This document shows positions 1 through 8,844 of a DNA stretch of 64,000 nt, piece by piece (the first letter of the stretch is position 1; the number at the start of each line of letters is the position of its first letter). The notes below the pieces were generated by a model. It saw nothing but the letters and a program-made list of their open reading frames with translations. It did no database searches and had not been told where the DNA came from. The stretch is taken from positions 124,001 through 188,000 of the forward strand of contig NZ_MBTG01000011.1 in NCBI RefSeq assembly GCF_002027705.1. The letters are read 5' to 3'. The stretch comes from Paenibacillus ferrarius (lineage in GTDB: Bacteria > Bacillota > Bacilli > Paenibacillales > NBRC-103111). The translations under genes were made by a program, and so were the position numbers.

Positions 1-473
1 TAGTTCCAATCTTTAAACAACGAATTGAAAAAGGAGTTGAAATTAATTTAACCGATTCGAGAATGACTCGATTTTTTATAACCTTGGAAGAAGCTATTGC
101 ACTACTATTTAAAGCGACAATAGAAAGTAGAGGAGGGGAAGTTTATGTCTTGAAAATGCCAGCTTGCAGCATTAAGGATCTTGCACAAGTATTAATTGAA
201 GATTTATCAACGGCAGAAATCCCAATCCATGTAACAGGGGCTCGTCCTGGTGAGAGTCTGAAAGAAACGCTTATTTCTGAATTCGAAAGCAGCAATTCCA
301 TCAGCCTCGATGATCACTACTATGTGATTTTCCCCCCTTTTCATATAGAAGGATTACAAGAATCCTATGCAACGAGCATTCCCGTAGAATTTCATAGTTA
401 CCATTCTGATCATTCATTGATGAGTAAGCAAGAAATAAGAGGAATGTTGCAAAAAGGTGGTTTCTTGGCATGA
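1..473 (+). CDS. C-terminal part of a UDP-sugar 4,6-dehydratase/epimerase (polysaccharide biosynthesis, SDR family)
   Basis: The frame is open to the left edge (first full codon at base 3), so the N-terminal Rossmann part lies outside the window. The visible part reads VPIFKQRIEKGVEI, then MTRFFITLEEA and later GARPGESLKETLISE. These match the C-terminal substrate-binding region of CapD/FlaA1/PseB-type UDP-GlcNAc 4,6-dehydratases and related epimerases, cytoplasmic enzymes that make nucleotide sugars for surface glycans. The gene ends by overlapping the next start by 4 bp (ATGA), so it is translationally coupled to a MurG-like glycosyltransferase, which fits a glycan-assembly operon. The exact reaction (dehydration or epimerisation) cannot be told without the catalytic N-terminus. 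Confidence 0.8.
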   Translation, partial: VPIFKQRIEKGVEINLTDSRMTRFFITLEEAIALLFKATIESRGGEVYVLKMPACSIKDLAQVLIEDLSTAEIPIHVTGARPGESLKETLISEFESSNSISLDDHYYVIFPPFHIEGLQESYATSIPVEFHSYHSDHSLMSKQEIRGMLQKGGFLA

Positions 474-1549
474 AACAAACGATCGTATTCACCGGAGGCG
501 GCTCGGCAGGCCATGTATCAGGGAATCTTGTACTCATTCCCAAGTGTGCAGAAGAGAAGTGGGACATCCATTATATAGGGTCCAAACAGGGGATTGAGAG
601 AATGCTTGTGTCCGACTGCCAAGAAGTGAAGTACCATGCTATTTCTACAGGCAAGCTGAGACGGTATTTCTCTTGGAAAAATGGGATAGACATATTTAAA
701 GTCATGAGAGGCATTTGTCAATCTTTCCGACTTATCAAAAAATTGAAGCCGAATGTCATTTTCTCAAAAGGCGGTTTTGTTGCTGTACCCGTTGTGCTTG
801 GGGCGAGACTCAATAAAGTGCCTATTATTATTTATGAACCAGATCTTAATTTGGGACTTGCGAATAAAATTTCCCTGCCATTTGCCACACATATGTGTAC
901 CGCATTTCACGAAACGGCAAAGAAACCCCATTACCAGAAAGCGATTTATGTGGGACCTATCATCAAAGAAGCTTATAAATCTGGCAACACTGTACGTGGA
1001 TTATCCGCCTGTGGGTTTACTTCTGAGAAGCCAGTTCTTCTTATTATGGGAGGCAGCCAGGGGGCGCATAGCCTTAACCAAATGGTGAAAAGTGTACTCT
1101 ATCAACTTGTAGAGAAGTTCCAAGTTATTCATATCTGCGGGAAAGGTAAAGTAGAGGATTCCCTCTCTATTCCCGGTTATAAGTCGTATGAATTTGTCAG
1201 AAAAGAGCTGCCTGATTTATTGGCTGCCGCAGCCATCATTGTTTCCCGTGCAGGTTCCAACTCCATTATGGAGCTGCTTGCTTTACAGAAACCTATGTTG
1301 TTAATTCCACATACGAAGGGTGGAAGTCGATCAGGACAACGTGTCAATGCGCAATATTTTCAACAGGCAGGTTATGCTGATATGCTGCTTGAAGAACAAA
1401 TGACAGATCAAAGCTTTATGAAGGCAATTCAGCAATTGTATGAGAATCGGTTTGCGTACATTGCCAAAATGAAAAAACATGATCATGGCGGTGGAGCCGC
1501 TGTGGTAATGGATTTGATCAGGGGAGAACGAAGCGGGTTGGGCGATTGA
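470..1549 (+). CDS. MurG-like UDP-GlcNAc glycosyltransferase (GT28), probable paralogue
   Basis: 359 residues, the usual length of MurG, which adds GlcNAc to lipid I at the inner membrane face. Family marks are the N-terminal glycine-rich loop GGGSAGHV, SKGGFVAVPVVLGA, YEPDLNLGLANK (MurG of Bacillus has HESDxxPGLANK here), the UDP-binding GGSQGA, and SRAGSNSIMELLALQKPMLLIP. The acceptor-site loop starts with Tyr rather than the usual His, and the gene sits next to a nucleotide-sugar enzyme rather than in the mur/fts cluster. It may therefore be a second copy that glycosylates another lipid-linked precursor. The ATG overlaps the preceding stop codon. A hairpin terminator follows. Confidence 0.85.
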   Translation: MKQTIVFTGGGSAGHVSGNLVLIPKCAEEKWDIHYIGSKQGIERMLVSDCQEVKYHAISTGKLRRYFSWKNGIDIFKVMRGICQSFRLIKKLKPNVIFSKGGFVAVPVVLGARLNKVPIIIYEPDLNLGLANKISLPFATHMCTAFHETAKKPHYQKAIYVGPIIKEAYKSGNTVRGLSACGFTSEKPVLLIMGGSQGAHSLNQMVKSVLYQLVEKFQVIHICGKGKVEDSLSIPGYKSYEFVRKELPDLLAAAAIIVSRAGSNSIMELLALQKPMLLIPHTKGGSRSGQRVNAQYFQQAGYADMLLEEQMTDQSFMKAIQQLYENRFAYIAKMKKHDHGGGAAVVMDLIRGERSGLGD

Positions 1550-1575
1550 GTGAGGTTAGATAGGTAGGAAAAGGA

Positions 1576-1606
1576 GCCGGACTCTAGTAGAGGGGCCGGT
1601 TTCTTA
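1576..1606 (+). terminator. Intrinsic terminator after the MurG-like gene
   Basis: Nested stems CCGG/CCGG and CTCT/AGAG are followed by TTTCTT, 27 bases after the MurG-like stop. Confidence 0.6.
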
Positions 1607-1905
1607 TAAGGATATGTTCCTTTTGCCTTACCCAACAAAAAAAATGCTACACAGCACGAATATACTTTATTATAATGTAACTATATGAATTAATTTTTTC
1701 TAAATAAAGTCAAAGGAGGATTTTTGAAAGCGCATTCTAACACGGGTAAATTGAACGGCGTTCAAATCCTATTTACAACATGTGAATTCGATGTTAGAAT
1801 ATATTACATCATTAGTGGTCTGGCTTCTGGCGGTCGTAGGGAGACCGAAACTCTTCCCACATCCCGCTCAGAAATCGAACAGAGGACTAATAGGAGAGTG
1901 GCCGT
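1607..1905 (+). promoter_or_regulatory. Gene-poor leader with a probable promoter before the DUF3870 gene
   Basis: A TATAAT hexamer at 1671-1676 in an AT-rich stretch is a likely -10; no good -35 is visible. AAAGGAGG followed closely by TTG at 1724 could start a 78-codon frame of no recognisable family. A small hairpin (CGGTC/GACCG) lies near 1832-1846. No convincing gene is seen in this stretch. Confidence 0.3.
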
Positions 1906-2262
1906 TTGTTATACGACAAAGACACGATTTATATTATCGGCGATGCGCAAGCTTCCGTGAACAATCCTATTACCCAGCAGTACAACGCATTTTTCATTGG
2001 TCTTGTTGTAGATACGACAAGCCATAAAATTGTTGATGCAGGATGTTCATCCACCATTCCGCTCACATCGGATTTTGTCCGTTCCATCTTCATCGGGCAT
2101 AATATGCTTCTCCTTGATGTGGTGTCGGAGGAAATTCGCCGAAGATACCATGGATCATCCCAGAAGGCTCTGGTCGTAGCCTATAAAGACGCACAAAAAA
2201 AATACAAATTAGCACTTAACGGCCGGGAAGAGCTGGGCTTCCAATCTTCCGGTACAGTGTAA
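1906..2262 (+). CDS. DUF3870 family protein
   Basis: 118 residues. The sequence YIIGDAQA, ITQQYNAFFIGLVVD, LTSDFVRSIFIGH and IRRRYHGSSQKALVVAYKDA is typical of DUF3870, a small cytoplasmic family of unknown function in Firmicutes, seen here at full length. The start is a TTG with AGGAG nine bases upstream; an in-frame stop 15 bases before it leaves no better start. It is transcribed alone between two terminator-like hairpins, directly upstream of the dpp operon. Confidence 0.8.
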   Translation: MLYDKDTIYIIGDAQASVNNPITQQYNAFFIGLVVDTTSHKIVDAGCSSTIPLTSDFVRSIFIGHNMLLLDVVSEEIRRRYHGSSQKALVVAYKDAQKKYKLALNGREELGFQSSGTV

Positions 2263-2300
2263 GCTGCTTTATTTATCCGTATGGCAACATACCCGTAAAT

Positions 2301-2358
2301 AAAACCCAGCAAATGGTTTCTTGGGATGAATGCTCCCGAGGCTGTTTGCTGGGTTTTT
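2301..2358 (+). terminator. Intrinsic terminator between the DUF3870 gene and dppA
   Basis: AAAACCCAGCAAA pairs with TTTGCTGGGTTTT, with an inner stem CTTGGGA/TCCCGAG and a T-rich 3' arm. It ends only about 30 bases before the dppA start, so it could also act as an attenuator for the dpp operon. Confidence 0.65.
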
Positions 2359-2389
2359 GCTACCTTACAAGATTGAAGGAGGACAACCC

Positions 2390-3214
2390 ATGAAACTTTA
2401 TATTTCCATTGATATGGAAGGGATAACCGGACTTGTTGATAACACGTTCATCGATTCTAGACAATACAACTACACACGCGGGCAGCATATCATGACGGAT
2501 GAAGCCAATCATGTCATAGGAACTGCTTTTGAAGAAGGCTGTAAGGAAGTTATCGTGAATGATAGTCACTCCAAAATGAACAATCTGCTAATCGAGAAAC
2601 TGCATCCCGAAACCCAGCTGATCTCAGGTGACGTGAAGCCTTTTTCGATGGTACAGGGACTGGACAGCTCCTTCGCAGGAGCGGCTTTTCTAGGCTACCA
2701 TACTAGAGCAGCCACCAAAGGTGTACTTAGCCATACGATGATTTTTGGCGTTCGTAATATGTACATAAATGACAGAGTTATTGGCGAGCTTGGTTTTAAT
2801 GCTTATGTTGCCGGCCATTATGGCGTTCCTGTGCTATTAGTGGCAGGGGACGATGAAACCGCGATTGAAGCGGAAGAGCTTATTCCGGGTATTACGACAG
2901 CGGTTGTGAAAAAGCGGATATCGCGAACATCGGCTGTGTGCTTAACCCCCGAAAAAAGCGGGCAGCTGCTCCGCGCAAAAACGAAGGAGGCGCTGGCTAA
3001 CCGCAGCCGAGTAAAGCCGCTCGTACCGCCGGATCATCCGGTGTTGAAGATTGAATTTGCCAACTATGGCCAAGCGGAGTGGGCCCACCTGATGCCGGGT
3101 ACGTCTATAGACGATAACAGTCCTACGGTTACTTTTCAGGCTAAAAATATGTTGGAAGCCTACCAAGCTATGTTGGTTATGACGGAATTGGCGATGAGAA
3201 CGGCATTTTGTTAA
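2390..3214 (+). CDS. dppA: D-aminopeptidase DppA (peptidase family M55)
   Basis: 274 residues, the same length as Bacillus subtilis DppA, a self-compartmentalising zinc D-aminopeptidase that cleaves D-Ala-D-Ala and similar peptides in the cytoplasm. The binuclear zinc ligands fall on the numbers known for the family: D8 and E10 (SIDMEG), H60 (NDSH), H104 (GYHTR) and E133 (GELGF), with the proposed nucleophile H115 (SHTM). The ATG at 2390 follows GAAGGAGG; an in-frame upstream extension lacks a ribosome-binding site and lies in the terminator. It is the first gene of dppABCDE-ykfABC, which fits recycling of murein-derived D-amino acid peptides. Confidence 0.95.
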   Translation: MKLYISIDMEGITGLVDNTFIDSRQYNYTRGQHIMTDEANHVIGTAFEEGCKEVIVNDSHSKMNNLLIEKLHPETQLISGDVKPFSMVQGLDSSFAGAAFLGYHTRAATKGVLSHTMIFGVRNMYINDRVIGELGFNAYVAGHYGVPVLLVAGDDETAIEAEELIPGITTAVVKKRISRTSAVCLTPEKSGQLLRAKTKEALANRSRVKPLVPPDHPVLKIEFANYGQAEWAHLMPGTSIDDNSPTVTFQAKNMLEAYQAMLVMTELAMRTAFC

Positions 3215-3235
3215 AAAGCGGGAGCGGGTGATAGC

Positions 3236-4168
3236 GTGACACAATATATTGTTCGCAGGTTTATCTCCATGATTGTCACACTGTGGCTAATTATTACGGT
3301 TACTTTTGCATTGATGCATACGGTTCCGGGGTCGCCTTTTGAGAAAGAGGGCAAGAATTCGAATCCGACGGCGGTTCAGAACATGATGGAATTTTACCAT
3401 TTGGACCAACCCGTTACGACGCAGTACCTGCTTTATTTGAAATCACTGCTTTCCTTGGACCTTGGACCTTCCATCGGCCACTTTCCCGATACCGTGAATG
3501 CCATGATCAGCCGTGGATTTCCAGTTTCGTTGAAGCTCGGTGCTGTGTCCATCCTTATTTCTATCTTTACCGGTATCGCGCTCGGAACAGTCGCCGCACT
3601 CCGGCAGAATCGCATGATCGATTACCTCGCCATGATTTTTGCGGTTATCGGCATTGCGGTACCTAACTTCATAGTAGCTACCTTGCTGATCAAATATGTC
3701 GCTGTCGAATGGAAGCTCCTTCCTGTAGCTACTTGGGGAACCTGGAAGCATGTCATCCTTCCTGCACTTGCCTTGTCAACAGGTCCCCTTGCGATTATTG
3801 CCAGATTGACAAGAGCGAGCATGCTGGAGGTGTTGACCGCCGATTACATTGAAACGGCAAGGGCCAAAGGGCTGTCGCCTGCTACGATCGTCATCAAGCA
3901 TGCGCTTCGCAATGCGGTGCTTCCGGTCGTTACCTTGCTCGGCGCGTTGGTAGCCAACGTTCTAACGGGGAGTTTTGTGATTGAAAAGATTTTCGCCATC
4001 CCGGGAATGGGGAAATATTTCGTCGATGGCATTAATAATCGCGATTACTCGCTCATTATGGGCACGACCGTATTCTATAGCGCGCTATTAGTCATGATGA
4101 TGTTCCTGGTAGATATCGCCTATGGACTCATTGACCCCCGCATCAAGCTGCACAGGAAGGAGGGGTAA
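3236..4168 (+). CDS. dppB: Dipeptide ABC transporter permease DppB
   Basis: 310 residues from a GTG start. The N-terminus IVRRFISMIVTLWLIITVTF is the standard first membrane helix of the DppB/OppB family, and the cytoplasmic EAA loop (ETARAKGLSPATIVIKHALRN) that docks the ATPase is clear near residues 200-222. It ends in the usual DPRIKL. About six membrane helices are expected. It lies 21 bases after dppA and 3 bases before dppC, within one operon for import of di- and oligopeptides, probably cell-wall fragments. Confidence 0.93.
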   Translation: MTQYIVRRFISMIVTLWLIITVTFALMHTVPGSPFEKEGKNSNPTAVQNMMEFYHLDQPVTTQYLLYLKSLLSLDLGPSIGHFPDTVNAMISRGFPVSLKLGAVSILISIFTGIALGTVAALRQNRMIDYLAMIFAVIGIAVPNFIVATLLIKYVAVEWKLLPVATWGTWKHVILPALALSTGPLAIIARLTRASMLEVLTADYIETARAKGLSPATIVIKHALRNAVLPVVTLLGALVANVLTGSFVIEKIFAIPGMGKYFVDGINNRDYSLIMGTTVFYSALLVMMMFLVDIAYGLIDPRIKLHRKEG

Positions 4169-4171
4169 ACG

Positions 4172-5089
4172 ATGAACGTTCCGGATTCTTTATTCGTCCC
4201 TATGTCCAAGAGCGCAGGGACAGCGGAAGCCATTGTTCGCGTGAGGCTGTCATTCTGGCAGGAAGCATGGATCAGACTGCGTGCAAACAAACTGGCTATG
4301 GCAGGGCTGGTCATTGTGCTCGCGATGTCGCTGCTCGCCATAGTTGGGCCATTCCTTACGGACCAAAGCTATTCGAAGCAGGTGCTGCTGGATGCCAATC
4401 AGAACCCTTCGGCAGCCCACTGGTTCGGCACGGACGAACTTGGGCGAGACGTATATGCGCGTATCCTCTACGGAGCACGCATCTCACTATTTATCGGCCT
4501 CATGGCAGCTTTGATCGATCTGGTCATCGGTATTATTTATGGCGGCATCGCCGGTTACTTCGGAGGACGAATCGATAATATCATGATGAGGTTCGTTGAT
4601 CTGCTGTATGGGATTCCGTATCTGCTTGTCGTCATCCTGTTGATGGTTGTGATGGGCCCAGGCTTGTTAACGATCATCGTGGCCTTAAGCGCTACAGGCT
4701 GGATCGGGATGGCGCGGATTGTACGCGGACAAGTGCTCAGTTTGAAATCGTCGGAGTACGTGCTCGCGGCAAGAACGTTAGGCGGAGGCGCGGGTTACAT
4801 TATCCGCAAACATTTGCTGCCTAATGCGATAGGCGTCATTATCGTGCAAGTGACGTTCTCAGTACCTTCGGCTATTTTCGCAGAAGCGTTCTTAAGTTTT
4901 CTTGGCTTAGGCATCCAGCCTCCTTTGGCAAGCTGGGGCGTTATGGCCAACGACGGGCTGTCGACCATATTGTCAGGTCAGTGGTGGCGGTTATTTTATC
5001 CGGCATTTTTCATATCGATCACGATGCTTGCCTTTAACCTGGTTGGGGATGGCTTGCAGGACGCTTTTAATCCGAAAAGGAGGAGGTAG
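4172..5089 (+). CDS. dppC: Dipeptide ABC transporter permease DppC
   Basis: 305 residues, started by ATG after AGGAAGGAGGGG. It has the DppC/OppC layout: a cytoplasmic N-terminus, a first helix near residues 45-65, a periplasmic-side HWFGTDELGRDVYARILYGAR motif, and the EAA loop AARTLGGGAGYIIRKHLLPNA. It ends DGLQDAFNPKRRR, the normal family C-terminus. It forms the heterodimeric channel with DppB; stop and next start are 5 bases apart. Confidence 0.93.
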   Translation: MNVPDSLFVPMSKSAGTAEAIVRVRLSFWQEAWIRLRANKLAMAGLVIVLAMSLLAIVGPFLTDQSYSKQVLLDANQNPSAAHWFGTDELGRDVYARILYGARISLFIGLMAALIDLVIGIIYGGIAGYFGGRIDNIMMRFVDLLYGIPYLLVVILLMVVMGPGLLTIIVALSATGWIGMARIVRGQVLSLKSSEYVLAARTLGGGAGYIIRKHLLPNAIGVIIVQVTFSVPSAIFAEAFLSFLGLGIQPPLASWGVMANDGLSTILSGQWWRLFYPAFFISITMLAFNLVGDGLQDAFNPKRRR

Positions 5090-5094
5090 CCGAG

Positions 5095-6138
5095 GTGAAA
5101 GCAACGAACTCGACCGATGTTATTTTGGAAGTGGACAATCTTCATGTCTCGTTCACCACGCATGGTGGAGAAGTGAAGGCGGTTCGCGGAGTCAGCTTTA
5201 CGTTAAGGAAGGGAGAGACTTTGGCTATCGTAGGCGAATCCGGCTGCGGCAAAAGTGTCACAGCACGCAGCATGACGCGTCTTCTTCCCGAGCATAGCTC
5301 GAAGATCAGCCAAGGCAGCATCCGCTATAAGGGCAGGGAACTGACCAAGCTTAGCGAAAAGCAGCTGCGAGAGCTGCGAGGCTCGGAAATTTCAATGATT
5401 TTCCAAGATGCCATGACCGCCCTGAATCCCACCATCTCCATCGGTGAGCAAATTATGGAAGGGATCATTCGCCATCAGAAGTTATCGCGTGCGGAGGCAC
5501 GCAAGCAAGCAGCGGAAATGCTAGGGCTGGTGGGTATTTCCAATCCTGAGATGCGCTTGAAGCAATATTTGCACGAATTTAGCGGAGGCATGAGACAACG
5601 GATTATGATTGCCATCGCAGCGGTGTGCAAGCCTTCGGTCCTTATTGCAGACGAGCCGACGACGGCGCTGGATGTCACTATACAAGCGCAAATCATTGAA
5701 TTGTTCAAAATGCTGCAGAAGAAAACGGGTGTATCCATCATCATTATTACGCATGACCTTGGTGTTGTGGCGAATATGGCCGATCGAGTCAATGTGATGT
5801 ATGCCGGTAAAGTCGTTGAAGCAGGGACGGTCGATGAGCTGTTCCACAATCCGCAGCATCCTTACACCAAGGGACTGCTAGCTTCCATGCCGCGTTTGGA
5901 CACAGACAAGTCGCTGCCGCTTACACCGATTGCGGGAACACCTCCGGATTTTGCTCCGCCAGAAGGCTGCGCTTTTGCAGCGCGCTGCAGGTATGCCATG
6001 GAAGTATGCGGTGCCTACCAGCCGGAGCAGACAGCAGTATCGAGCAGCCATTCGGCGGCTTGCTGGCTTCAGGATCCGCGCGCTCAACTTGTATTCCAGC
6101 CGCCGATCAAGAGAAATATCTTGACGGCTCTAGGATAA
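5095..6138 (+). CDS. dppD: Dipeptide ABC transporter ATPase DppD
   Basis: 347 residues from a GTG preceded by AAGGAGGAGG. Walker A GESGCGKS, Q-loop MIFQDAMTALNP, signature FSGGMRQR, Walker B VLIADEPTTALDV and the switch histidine in ITHDLG are intact. The C-terminal oligopeptide-transporter domain carries the GCAFAARCRYAMEVC cysteine motif. Peptide importers normally use two different ATPases (DppD with DppF, or YkfD in B. subtilis). No second ATPase gene is present in this operon, so DppD either homodimerises or pairs with a subunit encoded elsewhere. Confidence 0.93.
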   Translation: MKATNSTDVILEVDNLHVSFTTHGGEVKAVRGVSFTLRKGETLAIVGESGCGKSVTARSMTRLLPEHSSKISQGSIRYKGRELTKLSEKQLRELRGSEISMIFQDAMTALNPTISIGEQIMEGIIRHQKLSRAEARKQAAEMLGLVGISNPEMRLKQYLHEFSGGMRQRIMIAIAAVCKPSVLIADEPTTALDVTIQAQIIELFKMLQKKTGVSIIIITHDLGVVANMADRVNVMYAGKVVEAGTVDELFHNPQHPYTKGLLASMPRLDTDKSLPLTPIAGTPPDFAPPEGCAFAARCRYAMEVCGAYQPEQTAVSSSHSAACWLQDPRAQLVFQPPIKRNILTALG

Positions 6139-6169
6139 ATAAGACATTGAACAAAGGGGAGAAGTGCTC

Positions 6170-7813
6170 ATGAAAAAAGTTTCAGCATTGCTAATCAGCT
6201 CCGTATTGGTCATCGGTACGTTGCTAGCCGGATGCAGCAAAGATCCAGGCGCCGGAACTCCAGAGTCCGGAGCCAAGCAGACAGAAGCAGCCAAAGAAGC
6301 GAAATCCAAAATCCTCCTTTATAACAATTTAAAAGAACCAACTTCCCTCGATCCTCCGAAAGGATTTGACCAAGTTTCTTATGACGTTGTCAACAATGCG
6401 TTTGAGGGATTGACGCGTCTTGGCAAGAATCAGGTTCCAGAGCCGGCGATGGCCAAAGAGTGGAAAGTCGCACCTGATGGGAAAAAGTACACGTTTACGC
6501 TTCGCGACGGCATTAAATGGTCCAATGGAGACCCGGTAAAAGCGGCTGATTTCGAGTATTCATGGAAGCGTCTGTTGGATCCAAAAACAGCTTCTGATGC
6601 GGCTTTCCTCGCATATCCTATTGAAGGAGCGGAAGCTTTCAACTCCGGCAAGGAGACAGTGGACGCTGTGAAAATTAAGGCTCTGGACGACAAGACACTA
6701 GAGGTTACTTTGACACAACCTGCTTCTTGGCTGGTCGGCATGGTTTCCAGCCCAGCGTTCTTCCCGGTGCATAAGGCTACTGTCGAAGGCAATGCCAAAT
6801 GGGCAGGCGAAGCGTCCACGATTGTAAGCAACGGGCCGTTCAAAATTACGGAGTGGAAGCATGACAGCGAGCTGAAAATGGTGAAAAACGATCAATACTG
6901 GGATGCCGCCAACGTAAAGCTGACGGGCGTTACATTCAAAATGATCAATGATACCAATACCGCGTATCAGCTCTTCACTACGGGCGAGCTTCATACCACG
7001 GGCTCCATTCCGGCTGACATGAGCGATAAATTGTTCGCAGAAAATAAAGTGAAAGTGGAAGATGCCGCAGGAACTGCGTTCTACCGCTTTAATGTGAAAA
7101 TGGCACCATTCAATAATGTTAACATCCGTAAAGCTTTCGTTGCGGCGGTAGACAGACAGAAACTTGTCGATTTGGTCTTAAAGCAAAAGCAGAAACCGGC
7201 AGACGGTTATGTATCGCCTGGGCTTAAGGACCCTGCGGGTGGAGACTTCCGCCAGGTAGGCGGCAGCCTGATCAAGTTTGATGCCGCCGAAGCGAAGAAG
7301 CTATTGCAAAAAGGGATGCAGGAAGCCGGATACACAACACTGCCTGAAGTTACTATGACTTATAACACGAACGATGTCTCTCAACGCATTGCTCAAACGC
7401 TTCAAGCTATGCTCAAAGACAATTTAGGCATCGATGTGAAACTGGCAAATAAAGAAGGCAAAGTGCTGACTACCGAGCAAAAGGCGCTGCAATTGCAATT
7501 GTCCCGTTCTTCGTTCCTTCCGGACTTTGCCGATCCGATCAACTTCCTGGACGGCTTCCAATCGACGAATCCGTTCAGCCGTACAGGGTGGGTTAATGCT
7601 TCTTACGATAAATTGATCAAAGACGCCTATGTAGAATCGGATGAGTCTAAACGCTACAAAATGATGCATGATGCGGAGAAGATTCTGATGGACGAAGCGC
7701 CGGTTCTGCCGCTTTACTTCTATAACTCCACGTACCTGCAAAGCGATAAATTAGAGGGCGTCGTTAGACACGCTTTTGGTTTCCTAGACTTCAAGTGGGC
7801 AGATTTGAAATAA
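6170..7813 (+). CDS. dppE: Peptide-binding lipoprotein DppE
   Basis: 547 residues. ATG at 6170 is eight bases from AAGGGGAG; an in-frame GTG six bases earlier is less well placed. The signal peptide ends in the lipobox LLAGC, so the protein is lipid-anchored outside the membrane. The body is a family 5 extracellular binding protein: NLKEPTSLDPPKG, VVNNAFEGLTRLGK, YTFTLRDGIKWSNGDPVKAADFEYSWKR spread over its first 130 residues, as in OppA/DppE. It would capture peptides for DppBC. A strong hairpin with a T-run follows directly, which would raise its transcript level over the downstream ykf genes. Confidence 0.93.
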   Translation: MKKVSALLISSVLVIGTLLAGCSKDPGAGTPESGAKQTEAAKEAKSKILLYNNLKEPTSLDPPKGFDQVSYDVVNNAFEGLTRLGKNQVPEPAMAKEWKVAPDGKKYTFTLRDGIKWSNGDPVKAADFEYSWKRLLDPKTASDAAFLAYPIEGAEAFNSGKETVDAVKIKALDDKTLEVTLTQPASWLVGMVSSPAFFPVHKATVEGNAKWAGEASTIVSNGPFKITEWKHDSELKMVKNDQYWDAANVKLTGVTFKMINDTNTAYQLFTTGELHTTGSIPADMSDKLFAENKVKVEDAAGTAFYRFNVKMAPFNNVNIRKAFVAAVDRQKLVDLVLKQKQKPADGYVSPGLKDPAGGDFRQVGGSLIKFDAAEAKKLLQKGMQEAGYTTLPEVTMTYNTNDVSQRIAQTLQAMLKDNLGIDVKLANKEGKVLTTEQKALQLQLSRSSFLPDFADPINFLDGFQSTNPFSRTGWVNASYDKLIKDAYVESDESKRYKMMHDAEKILMDEAPVLPLYFYNSTYLQSDKLEGVVRHAFGFLDFKWADLK

Positions 7814-7823
7814 AAGGATGATG

Positions 7824-7861
7824 AAGGGATGCACCTGTCAGGGGTGCCTCTCCCTTTTTTA
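7824..7861 (+). terminator. Hairpin terminator/attenuator between dppE and ykfA
   Basis: AAGGGA pairs with TCCCTT and GCACC with GGTGC, followed by a run of T. Because ykfABC follow in the same direction with no obvious new promoter, partial read-through is likely. Confidence 0.65.
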
Positions 7862-7886
7862 CATGCGGGAGAGGAGAAATTCAATT

Positions 7887-8819
7887 ATGGCAGAGCTTAT
7901 TAAACCTCGGCGGTTAAGCCCTGGCGATACGGTGGCTATTACGGCTCCGGCAAGTTGGGTAGACAAGGAGCAGGTGAAAGCGGCTTCACTCTACTTGGAG
8001 AAGATAGGCCTGCACGTTCGGCTGGGAGAGACTTTATCCATGCAGTACGGCTATCTTGCGGGAACGGATGAGGCGCGGGCTGGGGAGTTGAACGCCATGT
8101 TCGCCGATCCTGCCATTAAAGCTATCATATGTGCGCGCGGCGGTTACGGTACAGGGAGAATAGCAGATCTTCTGGACTACGAGCTTATTCGCGCGAATCC
8201 GAAAATTTTCTGGGGTTATAGCGATATTACCTTTCTGCATGCAGCGATCTCACGATTTGCGGGTTTAGTTACTTTTCATGGTCCTATGTTGATTGATCTG
8301 GGAAAAGATGAGGTGCACCCGCTAACGGTTCAAAATTATGAAACGCTCCTTCATCCTTCCGTACTGCGTTACACAGAAGCGATTTCCCCACTGCAAACGT
8401 TAGTGGAAGGGGAAGCTTTTGGACCTATTGTTGGAGGGAACCTCTCTTTGATCGTAAGTACGCTTGGAACGCCTTATGAGCTGGATACGAGGGGGAAACT
8501 GCTTTTTATTGAAGATATCGACGAAGAGCCATATAGATTGGATCGAATGTTAAATCAACTTAAGCTCGCTGGGAAATTGGCCGACGCGGCTGGAATCCTG
8601 ATCGGTGATTTTAATAATTGCGTGCCGAATAAACGTAAAGTGTCGCTGACTTTGGAAGAGATTTTTAACGATCACATCGTTTCCGCAGGGAAGCCGACAC
8701 TCTCTGGATTTAAAATCGGTCATTGTTCTCCGAATATTGCGATTCCAATGGGGTTAAGAGCACGAATGAGCACTTACGAGAAGGTGCTGGCATGTATGGA
8801 ACCCGGTGTAGAGGCATAA
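7887..8819 (+). CDS. ykfA: LD-carboxypeptidase (peptidase S66), YkfA/LdcA family
   Basis: 310 residues starting at the ATG preceded by GAGAGGAG; a longer in-frame form would overlap the upstream terminator. LD-carboxypeptidases remove the terminal D-Ala from murein tetrapeptides in the cytoplasm. The Ser-Glu-His triad is visible: S112 in GYSDIT, E209 in FIED and H279 in IGHC, with CARGGYGTGR forming the substrate pocket. The gene order dppE-ykfA-ykfB-ykfC matches B. subtilis, supporting a role in trimming imported muropeptides. Confidence 0.92.
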   Translation: MAELIKPRRLSPGDTVAITAPASWVDKEQVKAASLYLEKIGLHVRLGETLSMQYGYLAGTDEARAGELNAMFADPAIKAIICARGGYGTGRIADLLDYELIRANPKIFWGYSDITFLHAAISRFAGLVTFHGPMLIDLGKDEVHPLTVQNYETLLHPSVLRYTEAISPLQTLVEGEAFGPIVGGNLSLIVSTLGTPYELDTRGKLLFIEDIDEEPYRLDRMLNQLKLAGKLADAAGILIGDFNNCVPNKRKVSLTLEEIFNDHIVSAGKPTLSGFKIGHCSPNIAIPMGLRARMSTYEKVLACMEPGVEA

Positions 8820-8844
8820 GCTTACAGCTCAGGAGGCAGTAAAT

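Noticed and set aside
1724..1960. TTG frame with an AAAGGAGG directly upstream
   Set aside because: Spacing is very short, the peptide resembles nothing known, and it overlaps the better-supported DUF3870 gene. A leader peptide cannot be fully excluded.
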